Positions 1 to 8,193 of a DNA stretch of 64,000 nt are shown piece by piece. Below the pieces are notes generated by a model. That model was not told the origin of the DNA. It was given only the letters and a program-made list of their open reading frames with translations, and did not search any database. The position numbers and the translations under genes were made by a program. The stretch comes from Paenibacillus algorifonticola. Its GTDB lineage: Bacteria > Bacillota > Bacilli > Paenibacillales > Paenibacillaceae. The stretch lies in the NCBI RefSeq assembly GCF_000971975.1, contig NZ_LAQO01000011.1:1-64000 (forward strand), in the 5' to 3' direction. Every line of letters starts with the position of its first letter. Positions within the stretch are counted from its first letter, which is position 1.

Positions 1-484
1 CCCGTGACTACCCCATCTTACTGGAGGCGCTCGTTTTTATGCAAAACGCAAAATTAACGCTCTACAGGAGTCCTAACATTGGGTATTTCATTACTCCAAA
101 AGTAATGAATACCAGCATAAAGATTTATCAAGGGGTCTGCGCGGGATTCGGACATCCCCTAGGCTTCACCAAGCATTTAAACGCACACGTGCACACTCCT
201 AATTTGAAGTGTGCACGTGTGCGTTTTTGGGGTAGATAAAAGTGAATGAAACAATTGCACACAAAGACGGTGAATTATCCAAGTTAGATCGGAAGTCATC
301 GGATATCAAGCCTGACTAAGGCTTTTGACGGGGAGCGGGTGGGATGGTCATTTATAGAAGGAACATGGGGTCACAGAAATTAACCGCTCATTTATTTCAG
401 CAGGGATCGCATTGTGAAATTAACGGAGCTCCGCTCACCTATCGATCCGTCTGGGACGAAGCCGTATGAAGGGCTATCCTATTT
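1..484. other. Left edge without a convincing gene
   Basis: No reading frame here has both a good ribosome binding site and a recognisable protein. A frame from 39 to 239 runs straight through the strong hairpin at 179-226, so I treat it as chance. A short open stretch near 390-470 ends without any family signature. The end of a gene that began left of the window may lie before the hairpin. Confidence 0.5.
179..230. terminator. Strong hairpin, probable terminator
   Basis: A perfect 19-bp inverted repeat (179-197 with 208-226) around a 10-base loop is followed by a T run on the plus strand. The stem alternates purines and pyrimidines (ACGTGTGC-rich). It probably ends a plus-strand transcript entering from the left. 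The preceding A residues would let it work weakly in the other direction. Confidence 0.75.
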
Positions 485-856
485 TTATTTCCGCCAAAAA
501 GTGGAACAGTCTGCCTTATCCAAAATATTAAAATCGATTATTTTCTCAAGTAATGAGAAATCAACCGGACTATCCCATTTGATACGTACCAACTGACTGG
601 TGTGATCATAGCCAGCCTGCACAATTGCATCAGAAAAATGAGTAATGCCTACCTTTTCAGGGGCCACAGCCAAATGCTGCCTAGCTATGCTAAAGCCAAT
701 AATGAATGTGTCGTGATCGGTAAACATAGGCTGATTCCAAGCGATTTTTGGCATTAAATCTGGAAATTTCGTGGCTACCCAAGCCAAAACCTCTTCCGTT
801 CGAGCTCGATGCTTCGGGTTATCTATCTGAGCTAAATACTCTGCAAAAACTTCCAC
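485..856 (-). CDS. DUF1801 YdhG/Fra-like protein
   Basis: A 123-residue cytosolic protein of the YdhG/YdeI (DUF1801) family. B. subtilis YdhG (Fra) is described as a frataxin-like iron chaperone that donates iron to Fe-S cluster and heme assembly. Family features seen are an N-terminal segment with an [14 protein letters not shown] helix, a central KIAWNQPMF strand and a C-terminal [14 protein letters not shown] segment. The start is the GTG at 854-856, because the AGGAGGGA ribosome binding site lies just upstream and inside a longer ATG-initiated frame. It stands alone between unrelated genes. The family call is solid, but the iron role is transferred from one studied homologue. Confidence 0.8.
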   Translation of the reverse strand: MEVFAEYLAQIDNPKHRARTEEVLAWVATKFPDLMPKIAWNQPMFTDHDTFIIGFSIARQHLAVAPEKVGITHFSDAIVQAGYDHTSQLVRIKWDSPVDFSLLEKIIDFNILDKADCSTFWRK

Positions 857-1015
857 GTAGTTCCCTCCTGGCAAATATCCCTGTAATGTTGTAGCTCCTC
901 ACAAACAACAAAAGGGATATACAAATTTAGACTAAGTATACAATGCAAGGCTCCACTTTCCAGAGCTGCAGCTTCACCATATTTTGTCCATTTTACACTT
1001 TTGCATTCACGCGGT

Positions 1016-2191
1016 TTAACCTATCCCAAACCAAGCACGATGCAGCGCACGAACTCCCTCTGTTATATCCTCCTTGCTCAAACCGCCGAATCCGATCTGC
1101 ACCATGGATTTCTCAGCTTCAGCTTGTTGTGCCCAAAAGGGAGATACAGGGTAGACTCTGATGCCTTCCTCCTCTGCAGTAGCAATCAGCTTTTGTTCAT
1201 CCATTCCATTATGTATACGCAATAAAATGTGAAGTCCGGCATCTTGACCGATTATGGTTACTTGAGAGCCCATCAACTGCTGAATCCTTGAAATCAGCGT
1301 GAATTGCTTCTCCTTGTATACATTGCGCATCCGGCGAATGTGCGCCTCCCAATGTCCATTTTTCATAAACAGCTCCAACGTTTTCTGGTGAAAACGTGAT
1401 ACCGTTTGGTCGTATAATCGGTAGTCTTGTTTACCATGCAGCTCTATTAGCTCCTGAGGCAGAACCATATAGGCAATACGCAGGGAAGGGAGCAGGCATT
1501 TTGAAAATGTCCCTAAGTAAACCGTGCGATGATGGGTATCGAGGCTCTGCAGGGAAGGGATCGGTTTGCCGACATATCTGAACTCGCTATCGTAATCGTC
1601 CTCGATAATGATCCCATTCTGGTCGGTTGCCCATTTCAGCAATTGCATTCTCTTGGGGAGCGGCATGACCATTCCATAGGGAAACTGGTGGGACGGAGTA
1701 ATATACACGATGCGGGATTTGCTTTCATAAAGCTTACGTATATTTAGCCCATCCGTTTCCAAAGGAATGGGGTAGATATGAAAACCATGATGCGAAAAAA
1801 TCGTCCGAACCCCGTCATACCCCGGCTCTTCCATCGCCATGCCGTTGTTCGCCCCGCCTATTAAGCGGGATAACACGCCGAGCAAATATTGAACGCCAGC
1901 TCCAATCATGATTTGATCAGGTGAACAATTTACTCCCCTAGAGCTGTACAAATAATTGGCGATTTCTACTCGAAGTCCAGGTTCGCCGAGAGGATCGCCA
2001 TAGGCAATCAAATCCCGTTGGTCCAACTGCATGCTTAGATTGGACAGCTTTCGCCAAGTGGCAAACGGAAAATGCTCAGCATCAACATCGCCATAGCGAA
2101 AATCGTATCGGATCGCGGAGCTATCCTGTAGGCCATTAACCATAACCAGACGGAACAGACCAAGAGGTCGTTTCCGCTGCCTCGGGAGCAT
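1016..2191 (-). pseudogene. MocR-type regulator lacking its DNA-binding domain
   Basis: The 391-residue frame matches the fold-type I aminotransferase-like half of MocR/PdxR regulators: YDFRYGDVD entry segment, GAGVQYLL cofactor-loop region, EEPGYDG, IIEDDYDSEFRY, and GTFSKCLLPSLRIAY with the PLP lysine. MocR proteins are usually about 470 residues and begin with a GntR winged helix of about 70 residues. Here the frame opens inside the interdomain linker. An in-frame TGA lies three codons before the ATG, and the terminator at 2210-2246 occupies the place where the missing domain should be. No promoter or good ribosome binding site is evident. It is most likely an N-terminally deleted remnant. 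A free-standing PLP-binding protein cannot be excluded. Confidence 0.8.
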
Positions 2192-2209
2192 AAATGATTT
2201 TCAACCATC

Positions 2210-2246
2210 AAAAAGCTGAAGCCCATAAAGAGGCTCCAGCTTTTTT
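2210..2246. terminator. Rho-independent terminator of the GH105 gene
   Basis: AAAAAGCTG-x-AGCC pairs with its complement around a short loop, with T runs on both sides. It sits directly after the GH105 stop codon and directly before the truncated MocR frame, so little transcription should reach that remnant. Confidence 0.85.
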
Positions 2247-2249
2247 GTA

Positions 2250-3386
2250 TTATTGACCAATCTTTTCCGCCAGACTCATTTCCACACACATGAGGATAAA
2301 AGCGCCTGCGCCGTGCAGATCATTTTCGCTGGTAGGACGGGCGATATAGTGGGCGTAGTCGCCAATCCCTGTACCGATGCAGATCTGGCCGATGATGACG
2401 TTGCCGTTCTCATCAAGCTTCAGCGTATCAATAACACCCTGATAGCCCTTCCAAGCATATTGCATATACTTGGCATCCAGATAGCCGAATCGCACCGCTT
2501 TGGCAATGGCATGAACGAACAGCGCTGTACAGGAATTTTCCAGCCAATTATCCGGCTGGTCTTGCTTGTCTACAACCTGATACCATAAACCAGTCGCCTC
2601 ATCTTGGAAGTTAGTCAGCGCGATGAGCAGGTCTTGTAGAATAGCGACTAATGCTGCTTTATCTTTATGATTCTCGGGAAGGTATTCGAACATTTCCAGC
2701 AAGGCGACCGGGTACCAGCCGATCGCTCGGCCCCAGAACTCTGGAGCTAGCCCTGTAACAGGGTCAGCCCAAGCTGCTTCCTTCGTTTCATCCCACCCGT
2801 GATACAGCAAGCCGGTTTTCGGATCCTTGGTGTGTTTTGCCATCAAAAGCGCTTGGAAGGTCATTCGATCAAAATAGTCGCTTTCGCCGAAGGTTTGGCC
2901 AAACTGGACGGCAATCGGGCCCGCCATATATAACCCGTCCAGCCACATTTGATTCGGGTAATGCTCCTTGTGCCAAAAGCCGCCCGAAGGATTCGTTTTC
3001 CATGATTTTAATAGGGGAACAAGGGTGTATAAAGCTTTCTTATACCGTTCGTCGCCCGTTTGCTCATACAATCTAAAGAGAAGAACACCAGGCTGAATAT
3101 CATCCAGTTCATCGGGCTTGTGCTTCTTAATGCTGCCATCGGCGAGAATCTGGCTATCTACCCACCGTTTAATATAATCATTGTATTTGTCCTTCTTCGT
3201 TTGCTGCCAGCATTTCTCCATACCCGACAGAAACACGCCCTGATGATAGTGGAACCGGTCCGGCGGAAGCAATTCCGGCTCAAATTTGGACATTAACGCT
3301 TCGCAGGCCTTCTCTGCCCATTGAATGGGGGAAAGTGTCTCTTGCCATATGTTTTCGGTCTTAACATGGGAATCTGAAGTATTCAT
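2250..3386 (-). CDS. GH105 unsaturated glucuronyl/galacturonyl hydrolase
   Basis: A 378-residue alpha/alpha-barrel hydrolase of family GH105 (YteR/YesR type). These enzymes act in the cytosol on unsaturated uronic acids at the end of disaccharides made by pectin or other polysaccharide lyases. Seen: the MWLDG motif with Asp150, equivalent to the general acid/base Asp143 of YteR, the HGWDE motif, and WGRAIGWYP, which lines the active site. No signal peptide is present. The first ATG is only one base from the AAGGAGG site, so the second ATG (3384-3386) is the likelier start. The divergent AraC gene at 3538 is the probable regulator. Whether the true substrate is rhamnogalacturonan or another uronide is not visible. 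Confidence 0.9.
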   Translation of the reverse strand: MNTSDSHVKTENIWQETLSPIQWAEKACEALMSKFEPELLPPDRFHYHQGVFLSGMEKCWQQTKKDKYNDYIKRWVDSQILADGSIKKHKPDELDDIQPGVLLFRLYEQTGDERYKKALYTLVPLLKSWKTNPSGGFWHKEHYPNQMWLDGLYMAGPIAVQFGQTFGESDYFDRMTFQALLMAKHTKDPKTGLLYHGWDETKEAAWADPVTGLAPEFWGRAIGWYPVALLEMFEYLPENHKDKAALVAILQDLLIALTNFQDEATGLWYQVVDKQDQPDNWLENSCTALFVHAIAKAVRFGYLDAKYMQYAWKGYQGVIDTLKLDENGNVIIGQICIGTGIGDYAHYIARPTSENDLHGAGAFILMCVEMSLAEKIGQ

Positions 3387-3474
3387 TTGCTTCATTCCTC
3401 CTTCTTGTATTAAGCCTATTTTAACAGAGGAAAATGTACATTTTTTGCGAAAATGCCTTCATTCTTCTTATATC

Positions 3475-3502
3475 TTGCAGGAAATAAGCAGAGGCGTATA
3501 AT
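3475..3502 (+). promoter_or_regulatory. Sigma-A-type promoter of the AraC gene
   Basis: TTGCAG (3475-3480) and TATAAT (3497-3502) are separated by 16 bases, 36 bases before the AraC start codon. The divergent GH105 gene starts less than 100 bases away, so AraC sites controlling both would lie in 3390-3500. Confidence 0.65.
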
Positions 3503-3537
3503 AAAATGACATACGGAGATGAGAGGTGGAGCTTTGG

Positions 3538-4374
3538 ATGGGAGATTTTCAATTTGAAAATAGTGATGGGACTTTTTTGGTATCCCACCGGAAGGCGCTA
3601 AGTCACCATATGCCAACCAGCCATTTTCACAGTACGTACGAAATTTTTTATTTGATGTCGGGTAAACGGGAATTTTTTATTAAGGACAGGACGATGGTGA
3701 TCAACGAAGGGGATGTAATCATCATCTCTCCAAATATTTTGCATCGGACCACCAATACGGAAACGCCCCAGCATGAGCGGCTCATTATTAATATTCATGA
3801 GCATAACATGGCTTCGGCTAATGGTTCCTATATGGACACTTTGCAGCCACTGTTTGAGCAGGAGTACATCATCATTAAATGCTCTTTGCAGGACAGGCTC
3901 TCCATCGGAGCGCTTTCCAATCGTATCATCGAGGAGATTCAGGATAAAAAGGCTGGCTTCGAGATGTATGCGCAGACTTTGGTTCTACAGCTGCTTCTCG
4001 TTTGCTGCCGGCATATTAGACAAAACAGCATAGAGCCTCTAGAATCGCCAAGCCCTATGCATGAAAGAATTTCGGAGGTTGTCCGCTATATCAACAGCCA
4101 TTATATGCAGGAGCTGTCGCTTCATCCGCTAGCAGAAAAATTTTATGTCAGCCCCTATTATTTAAGCCGTTTTTTTAAAGAAGCAACGGGCTTTACGTTC
4201 GTAGAGTATTTGAACAGCGTCAGGATCAAGGAGGCGAAAAAGCTTTTGGAGCAGTCGTCGATGAAGGTCAACCTGATTGCCAAGAAGGTAGGCTTCGGAA
4301 GCGTGACGCATTTTGGCAGAGTATTCAAGTCAACGACTGGAAATAAACCATTATTTTATAGAAAAGGAAGGTGA
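3538..4374 (+). CDS. AraC-family regulator with cupin sensor domain
   Basis: A 278-residue transcription factor. Residues about 1-140 form a cupin-like ligand-binding domain (HFHSTYEIFYLMSG, INEGDVIIISPNILH). Residues about 175-275 hold two AraC helix-turn-helix motifs (LSLHPLAEKFYVSPYYLSRFFKEATG and KVNLIAKKVGFGSVTHFGRVFKSTTG). The ATG at 3538 lies 8 bases after a GAGGTGG site. An upstream in-frame GTG at 3526 overlaps that site and is rejected. Regulators of this shape usually activate nearby carbohydrate genes, and the divergent GH105 gene is the obvious target. That link is inferred from position. Confidence 0.88.
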   Translation: MGDFQFENSDGTFLVSHRKALSHHMPTSHFHSTYEIFYLMSGKREFFIKDRTMVINEGDVIIISPNILHRTTNTETPQHERLIINIHEHNMASANGSYMDTLQPLFEQEYIIIKCSLQDRLSIGALSNRIIEEIQDKKAGFEMYAQTLVLQLLLVCCRHIRQNSIEPLESPSPMHERISEVVRYINSHYMQELSLHPLAEKFYVSPYYLSRFFKEATGFTFVEYLNSVRIKEAKKLLEQSSMKVNLIAKKVGFGSVTHFGRVFKSTTGNKPLFYRKGR

Positions 4375-4417
4375 TTTGAGGAAATACGCTAATTTATGAA
4401 CTAGCTCATTTTCTCTA

Positions 4418-4446
4418 TTTACAAACCGATGGTCGGTTTATATAAT
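4418..4446 (+). promoter_or_regulatory. TetR-type operator filling a sigma-A promoter spacer
   Basis: TTTACA (4418-4423) and TATAAT (4441-4446) are spaced by exactly 17 bases. The spacer carries a perfect inverted repeat, AAACCGA-TGG-TCGGTTT (4423-4439), of the type bound by TetR regulators. It is the autoregulatory site expected for the broken TetR gene that begins immediately downstream, and it now probably drives the DoxX-like gene. Confidence 0.75.
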
Positions 4447-4450
4447 CGAA

Positions 4451-4782
4451 GTGCTTCAGGATCGGCTCGAAGCTATCAATGAGCATTTTATCGCCGAAGT
4501 TGCAAAAACTACAGATAAATCGTTCGTAGGACCGATGCATATCATCTCCAAAAACCTTGCGGGGTTGGAAGACAGTGATGAAGTGACGAACAAAGTTCTT
4601 CTGTATTTGCTGGGCAGGAGCATGGGGTGATTGTAGAGACAGTGAATCCAGATATTACGGCAGAATTGTTCGTTCTGCTGTCGTTCGGGCTGCGTGTCCG
4701 GGCGTCCTTTCCCTTATCATCAGTCTCACTTGCAGCGAAAGAGATATCGGACTTTATGGCTGGCATCCTGAAGAAACAATGA
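4451..4782 (+). pseudogene. TetR-family regulator remnant
   Basis: Two fragments of a TetR ligand-binding domain lie in neighbouring frames. Frame one (4451-4630) gives a helical stretch starting VLQDRLEAINEHF and stops. The frame one base earlier continues from about 4609 with GQEHGVIVETVNPDI and AKEISDFMAGILKKQ to a stop at 4780-4782. The join needs a one-base shift near 4600-4627. The whole N-terminal helix-turn-helix domain is missing: the sequence passes from the -10 box to mid-protein within five bases. It is non-functional as a repressor. Confidence 0.72.
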
Positions 4783-4841
4783 TTTTCATAGGCTTTATCT
4801 CATGATTGCAAAAAGCTTTTAGTTGATATGGAGGAGTCATA

Positions 4842-5291
4842 ATGGCGCCATTTATAGCCCTTGTCGCATCTTTTTTGTTATTCCGAATCGTTGGCTTGCT
4901 GGGTATATCCTATTTCGATGATTGGCATACATCCTTGCAGGGAGCGGTAGCGGTTATGTTTCTGCTGTCCGCTTCCGCTCATTGGGGCAAACGGAGAAAT
5001 GATCTCATACGTATGGTTCCGCCTGCTTTTCCAAAAAAAGAATGGATCGTGACTGTAACCGGATGGCTGGAAATTGCCGGAGCAATCGGTGTATGCCTGC
5101 CCGCTTTTTCACTAGCTGCTTCTATAGGCTTGACGTTGATGCTCATCGCCATGTTCCCGGCCAATATATATGCGGCTCGCGAAAAAATGACGATCGGCGG
5201 CAGGCCTGTGCCAAAGCTTCCGTTCCGCGCCGTGCTGCAGCTTGTCTTTATTGCAGCGATCCTGCTAGCCTCCCCGTTATTCGGGCAGTGA
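4842..5291 (+). CDS. DoxX-like membrane protein
   Basis: A 149-residue integral membrane protein of the DoxX/MauE superfamily with four predicted membrane helices (about residues 3-20, 33-50, 70-90 and 120-143). It has the family's AHW/GKRRNDLIRMVP loop and an NIYAA segment after helix three. A GGAGG site precedes the ATG by six bases. It follows the TetR remnant and its operator-promoter, so it was probably the repressor's target and may now be constitutive. TetR-DoxX pairs are common in Gram-positive bacteria. The biochemical function of this family is unclear, with some members linked to redox or thiol stress. Confidence 0.8.
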   Translation: MAPFIALVASFLLFRIVGLLGISYFDDWHTSLQGAVAVMFLLSASAHWGKRRNDLIRMVPPAFPKKEWIVTVTGWLEIAGAIGVCLPAFSLAASIGLTLMLIAMFPANIYAAREKMTIGGRPVPKLPFRAVLQLVFIAAILLASPLFGQ

Positions 5292-5377
5292 GCTTGACCA
5301 GCACTGGAAAATGAATGGCTGACAGCAATCAGGTCAACAGTTCGCCCCAAAAGCAAGCAACTATACCATGACTAATT

Positions 5378-5404
5378 ACCATGTCTAACAGGCGTGGTTT
5401 TTTT
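5378..5404 (+). terminator. Probable terminator after the DoxX-like gene
   Basis: A short stem (ACCATG with CGTGGT, one G-T pair) around nine bases is followed by seven T residues. It separates the DoxX-like gene from the kinase at 5466. Confidence 0.5.
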
Positions 5405-5465
5405 GTTTATAAACTTCAAATAAGATAATGAGGACATATCATTTCGCGAGAGGGGGTAGACAATC

Positions 5466-7271
5466 TTGCATCAGTGGTTCAAGGGTCATCTAGGTGAAAG
5501 CAATTTGCGTACCAAGCTGCTGCTCCTATTCACCGTGCTTATTTTACTTCCTTTAAGCCTGCAGGGAATAGTGACGTACCGTCATTTCTCAACGACGGTT
5601 AATCACAAGACGGAGCAATTTACCATCGACATTGTTCAGCAGATTAACGCCAATCTTGACCGTCTGCTGAAAGATCTGGAACGATTATCGCTTATGCCAT
5701 TGTATGACCAGATGGTGTTGTCCATTCTGGCGAAATACAACGGGCCGATGGGCTCGGGAACATGGGCGCTATCTGACGATTATTTGAAAATGAAGCTGTA
5801 TACATCCGGGCAAGCATACAACCGCCCTGAAATTCGCGGCATTCATTTAATCAGCAACAGCGGCATTTTATTCTCGAACGTAGATGCGATGTCGGCCGAT
5901 GCGGTATGGGACAGCAGGCGGGATACATGGTTTTCGGATCTTAATCAATCAGATGGGGAATGGATAATCATCCCGCCTCATGAACCGTCCTATTACAGCA
6001 GCCCAAGCTCAGAGCCTTATATATCAGTGGCCAGAATTATTCGGGAGCCTAAAACGCTTGCGCGGTTAGGCTACATTATTATTGACGTCAAGGTGGAGGC
6101 GTTCGGCCAAATTTTATCGAACCTGAATTTTGAGCAGGAGGCGAGCCTTTTAATTGTCGATGACCGGCAGCGATTAATATTCGAGCGGGTGGAGGAGGGC
6201 GGCGTTTCGGCCTATGGCGAGTTGTTAAAGGATGGTCAGCTGCAGGAACTGAGGAACAGGCAAAAGAAAAAGCTAGGCAGCCGCGACTATTTGTTCGTGC
6301 AGCATCATTCTTCCTATACAGGGTTGTCTGTTATCAGCTTGACACCGCTCGCCGTTATTCAGAAGGAGTCGCGTGAAATGATGACTTTTACGCTATGGTT
6401 TGCTGTCTTTTGCGTCGGAATTGTCACGGTGCTGTCCGTGCTGCTGTCCTATCGTATTACAAGGCCGCTCATTGAGCTGAAGCAAGCGATGTCCAGAGCC
6501 GAGCAGGGGAATTTCAATAGGCGAGTAACGATGCTAAGCAATGATGAGTTCGGTCAGCTTGGACGCGGCTTCAACAAAATGATGGAGGAAATCAATCGTC
6601 TGTTCCACGAGGTATTTGTGCTCGGCATGCGGGAGAAGGAAGCGGAGTTGTCTGCTCTCCAGAGCCAAATTAATCCGCATTTTATTTATAATACGCTGGA
6701 GTCGATTAATATGATGGCCATTCAGCGTAAGCATGCCGAGGTGTCTGATATGGTGACCGCCCTCGGCAAACTGCTTCGATACACCATCGATAAGGTGGAC
6801 AGACAGATTCAACTTCGGGAGGAGATCCATTTTGTAGATTCCTACGTGCGCATTCAACAGATCCGATATGGCGGGAAGCTGCAGGTACTGTACGAAATTG
6901 AAGATGGGGTGAAGGACTGCCTCATGCCGAAGCTTATTTTGCAGCCGCTGGTTGAGAACGCAGTCTATCATGGCATAGATGGCCGAGAAGAGGGGGGCAC
7001 CATCTGGATTTCTGCCCTGCGTTTCGAGGATGAACTGCTTATTACGGTGCGTGACAACGGCAAAGGAATGGGTGAGACGGAAATTGAGAAGCTGAACGAG
7101 GCGATATGCAAGCAGCCGGCCAATCAGTCGTTGCAGCTCAGCGATCAGGATAAATTGGGGCTGAACAATATATTCCAACGCATCGTGCTTATGTATGACA
7201 AGGGCAGTAGCCTTACGGTGGATGGCAGCCCGGGACAGGGCTTGGCGGTTACGATTACGATCCCACTTTAA
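5466..7271 (+). CDS. YesM-type sensor histidine kinase
   Basis: A 601-residue membrane sensor kinase of the LytS/YesM type. An N-terminal membrane helix (about 19-37), an extracellular dCache-like sensor of about 260 residues, a second helix (about 305-327) and a HAMP linker precede the HisKA-like His_kinase domain with His405 in INPHFIYNTLESIN. The ATPase has VENAVYHG (N box) and DNGKGM (G box). Translation starts at TTG, eight bases after an AGAGGGGGT site. The response regulator follows 19 bases downstream, then an ABC importer locus. Family members typically sense a sugar or its binding protein and switch on the adjacent transporter. The ligand is unknown. Confidence 0.9.
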   Translation: MHQWFKGHLGESNLRTKLLLLFTVLILLPLSLQGIVTYRHFSTTVNHKTEQFTIDIVQQINANLDRLLKDLERLSLMPLYDQMVLSILAKYNGPMGSGTWALSDDYLKMKLYTSGQAYNRPEIRGIHLISNSGILFSNVDAMSADAVWDSRRDTWFSDLNQSDGEWIIIPPHEPSYYSSPSSEPYISVARIIREPKTLARLGYIIIDVKVEAFGQILSNLNFEQEASLLIVDDRQRLIFERVEEGGVSAYGELLKDGQLQELRNRQKKKLGSRDYLFVQHHSSYTGLSVISLTPLAVIQKESREMMTFTLWFAVFCVGIVTVLSVLLSYRITRPLIELKQAMSRAEQGNFNRRVTMLSNDEFGQLGRGFNKMMEEINRLFHEVFVLGMREKEAELSALQSQINPHFIYNTLESINMMAIQRKHAEVSDMVTALGKLLRYTIDKVDRQIQLREEIHFVDSYVRIQQIRYGGKLQVLYEIEDGVKDCLMPKLILQPLVENAVYHGIDGREEGGTIWISALRFEDELLITVRDNGKGMGETEIEKLNEAICKQPANQSLQLSDQDKLGLNNIFQRIVLMYDKGSSLTVDGSPGQGLAVTITIPL

Positions 7272-7290
7272 GAGACAGGGGCTGGGCAGG

Positions 7291-8064
7291 ATGTATAAGG
7301 TTTTACTCGTAGAGGATGAAATGGTTATACGCCATGGCTTGCGGGAACTGATCCATCAGTCGGTACATTCGTTTGAGGTGACGGGGGAGGCTGCGAACGG
7401 CAGTGAGGCAATTGCTTATTTGAAGTGTGATTTGCCCGATGTCATGATCACCGACATCAGGATGAGAGAGATGGACGGGCTGGTGATGATGGGAAAGGTG
7501 AAACAAATGTATCCGGAGCTGGTTGTTATTATTTTGAGCGGCTACGGGGAGTTTGAATATGCGCAAAAGGCGATTGAATATGGCGTATTTAAATATTTGC
7601 TGAAGCCGGTTGAACGGCACGAGCTTGTAGCTGCGATGAGTAAGGCTAAGCTGCTTCTGGATCGAAAGTACGGTGTTTCTTCTTCGCTGCTAGCAGCCGC
7701 AGATCAGGAACAGATGGAGAGTGGTGGGGATACGCGGAAAATTATTCGCGATGTCAGGGAGTATGTAAAACTGCATATCGATGGTGATTTGCGCTTGCAA
7801 ACCGTCGCATCCCAGGTGAGCCTGAATGCAGCGTATTTGAGCCAGTTGTTCAAGAATGAGACGGGGGTCAATTATTCGGAATATGTATTGGAGGTGCGCA
7901 TTGAAAGGGCGAAGTGGCTGCTCAAGCATACGCAGCTGAAAATCTATGATGTGGCACGGCTGTCTGGACATCAAAGCCCGAAGCATTTCATGCTTGTATT
8001 CAAGCAGCAGACAGGGCAGACAGCAGGCGAATATCGCGATCAATTTAGCGACTCCAACATTTAA
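7291..8064 (+). CDS. YesN-type response regulator with AraC output
   Basis: A 257-residue regulator. The receiver domain (1-120) has acidic residues at 8-10, phosphoacceptor Asp55 in ITDIRM, and Lys in LLKPVE. Residues about 155-250 form an AraC DNA-binding domain (LQTVASQVSLNAAYLSQLFKN and IYDVARLSGHQSPKHFMLVFKQQ). It is shorter than the usual YesN of about 370-530 residues because the spacer between the domains is only about 35 residues. The ATG at 7291 follows a GGGGCTGGGC stretch 19 bases after the kinase stop. A longer in-frame reading from 7195 overlaps the kinase and is rejected. It probably activates the transporter operon starting at 8194. Confidence 0.9.
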   Translation: MYKVLLVEDEMVIRHGLRELIHQSVHSFEVTGEAANGSEAIAYLKCDLPDVMITDIRMREMDGLVMMGKVKQMYPELVVIILSGYGEFEYAQKAIEYGVFKYLLKPVERHELVAAMSKAKLLLDRKYGVSSSLLAAADQEQMESGGDTRKIIRDVREYVKLHIDGDLRLQTVASQVSLNAAYLSQLFKNETGVNYSEYVLEVRIERAKWLLKHTQLKIYDVARLSGHQSPKHFMLVFKQQTGQTAGEYRDQFSDSNI

Positions 8065-8193
8065 GGTCAGAAATGATAACGAAACATATGAATAAAACGC
8101 ACCATTTCTGTAATTTACATGGTTTAAGGATGGTAATATCCACCGCTATACTTGATTAGGAAATACAAACTAATGACTGCTAAGGGGGATTAT

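Noticed and set aside
39-239. 66-codon frame at the left edge
   Set aside because: It reads through a perfect 19-bp terminator-like hairpin and has no family resemblance.
8070-8084. CcpA-type cre site upstream of the sugar-binding protein
   Set aside because: TGATAACGAAACA misses several required positions of the cre consensus.
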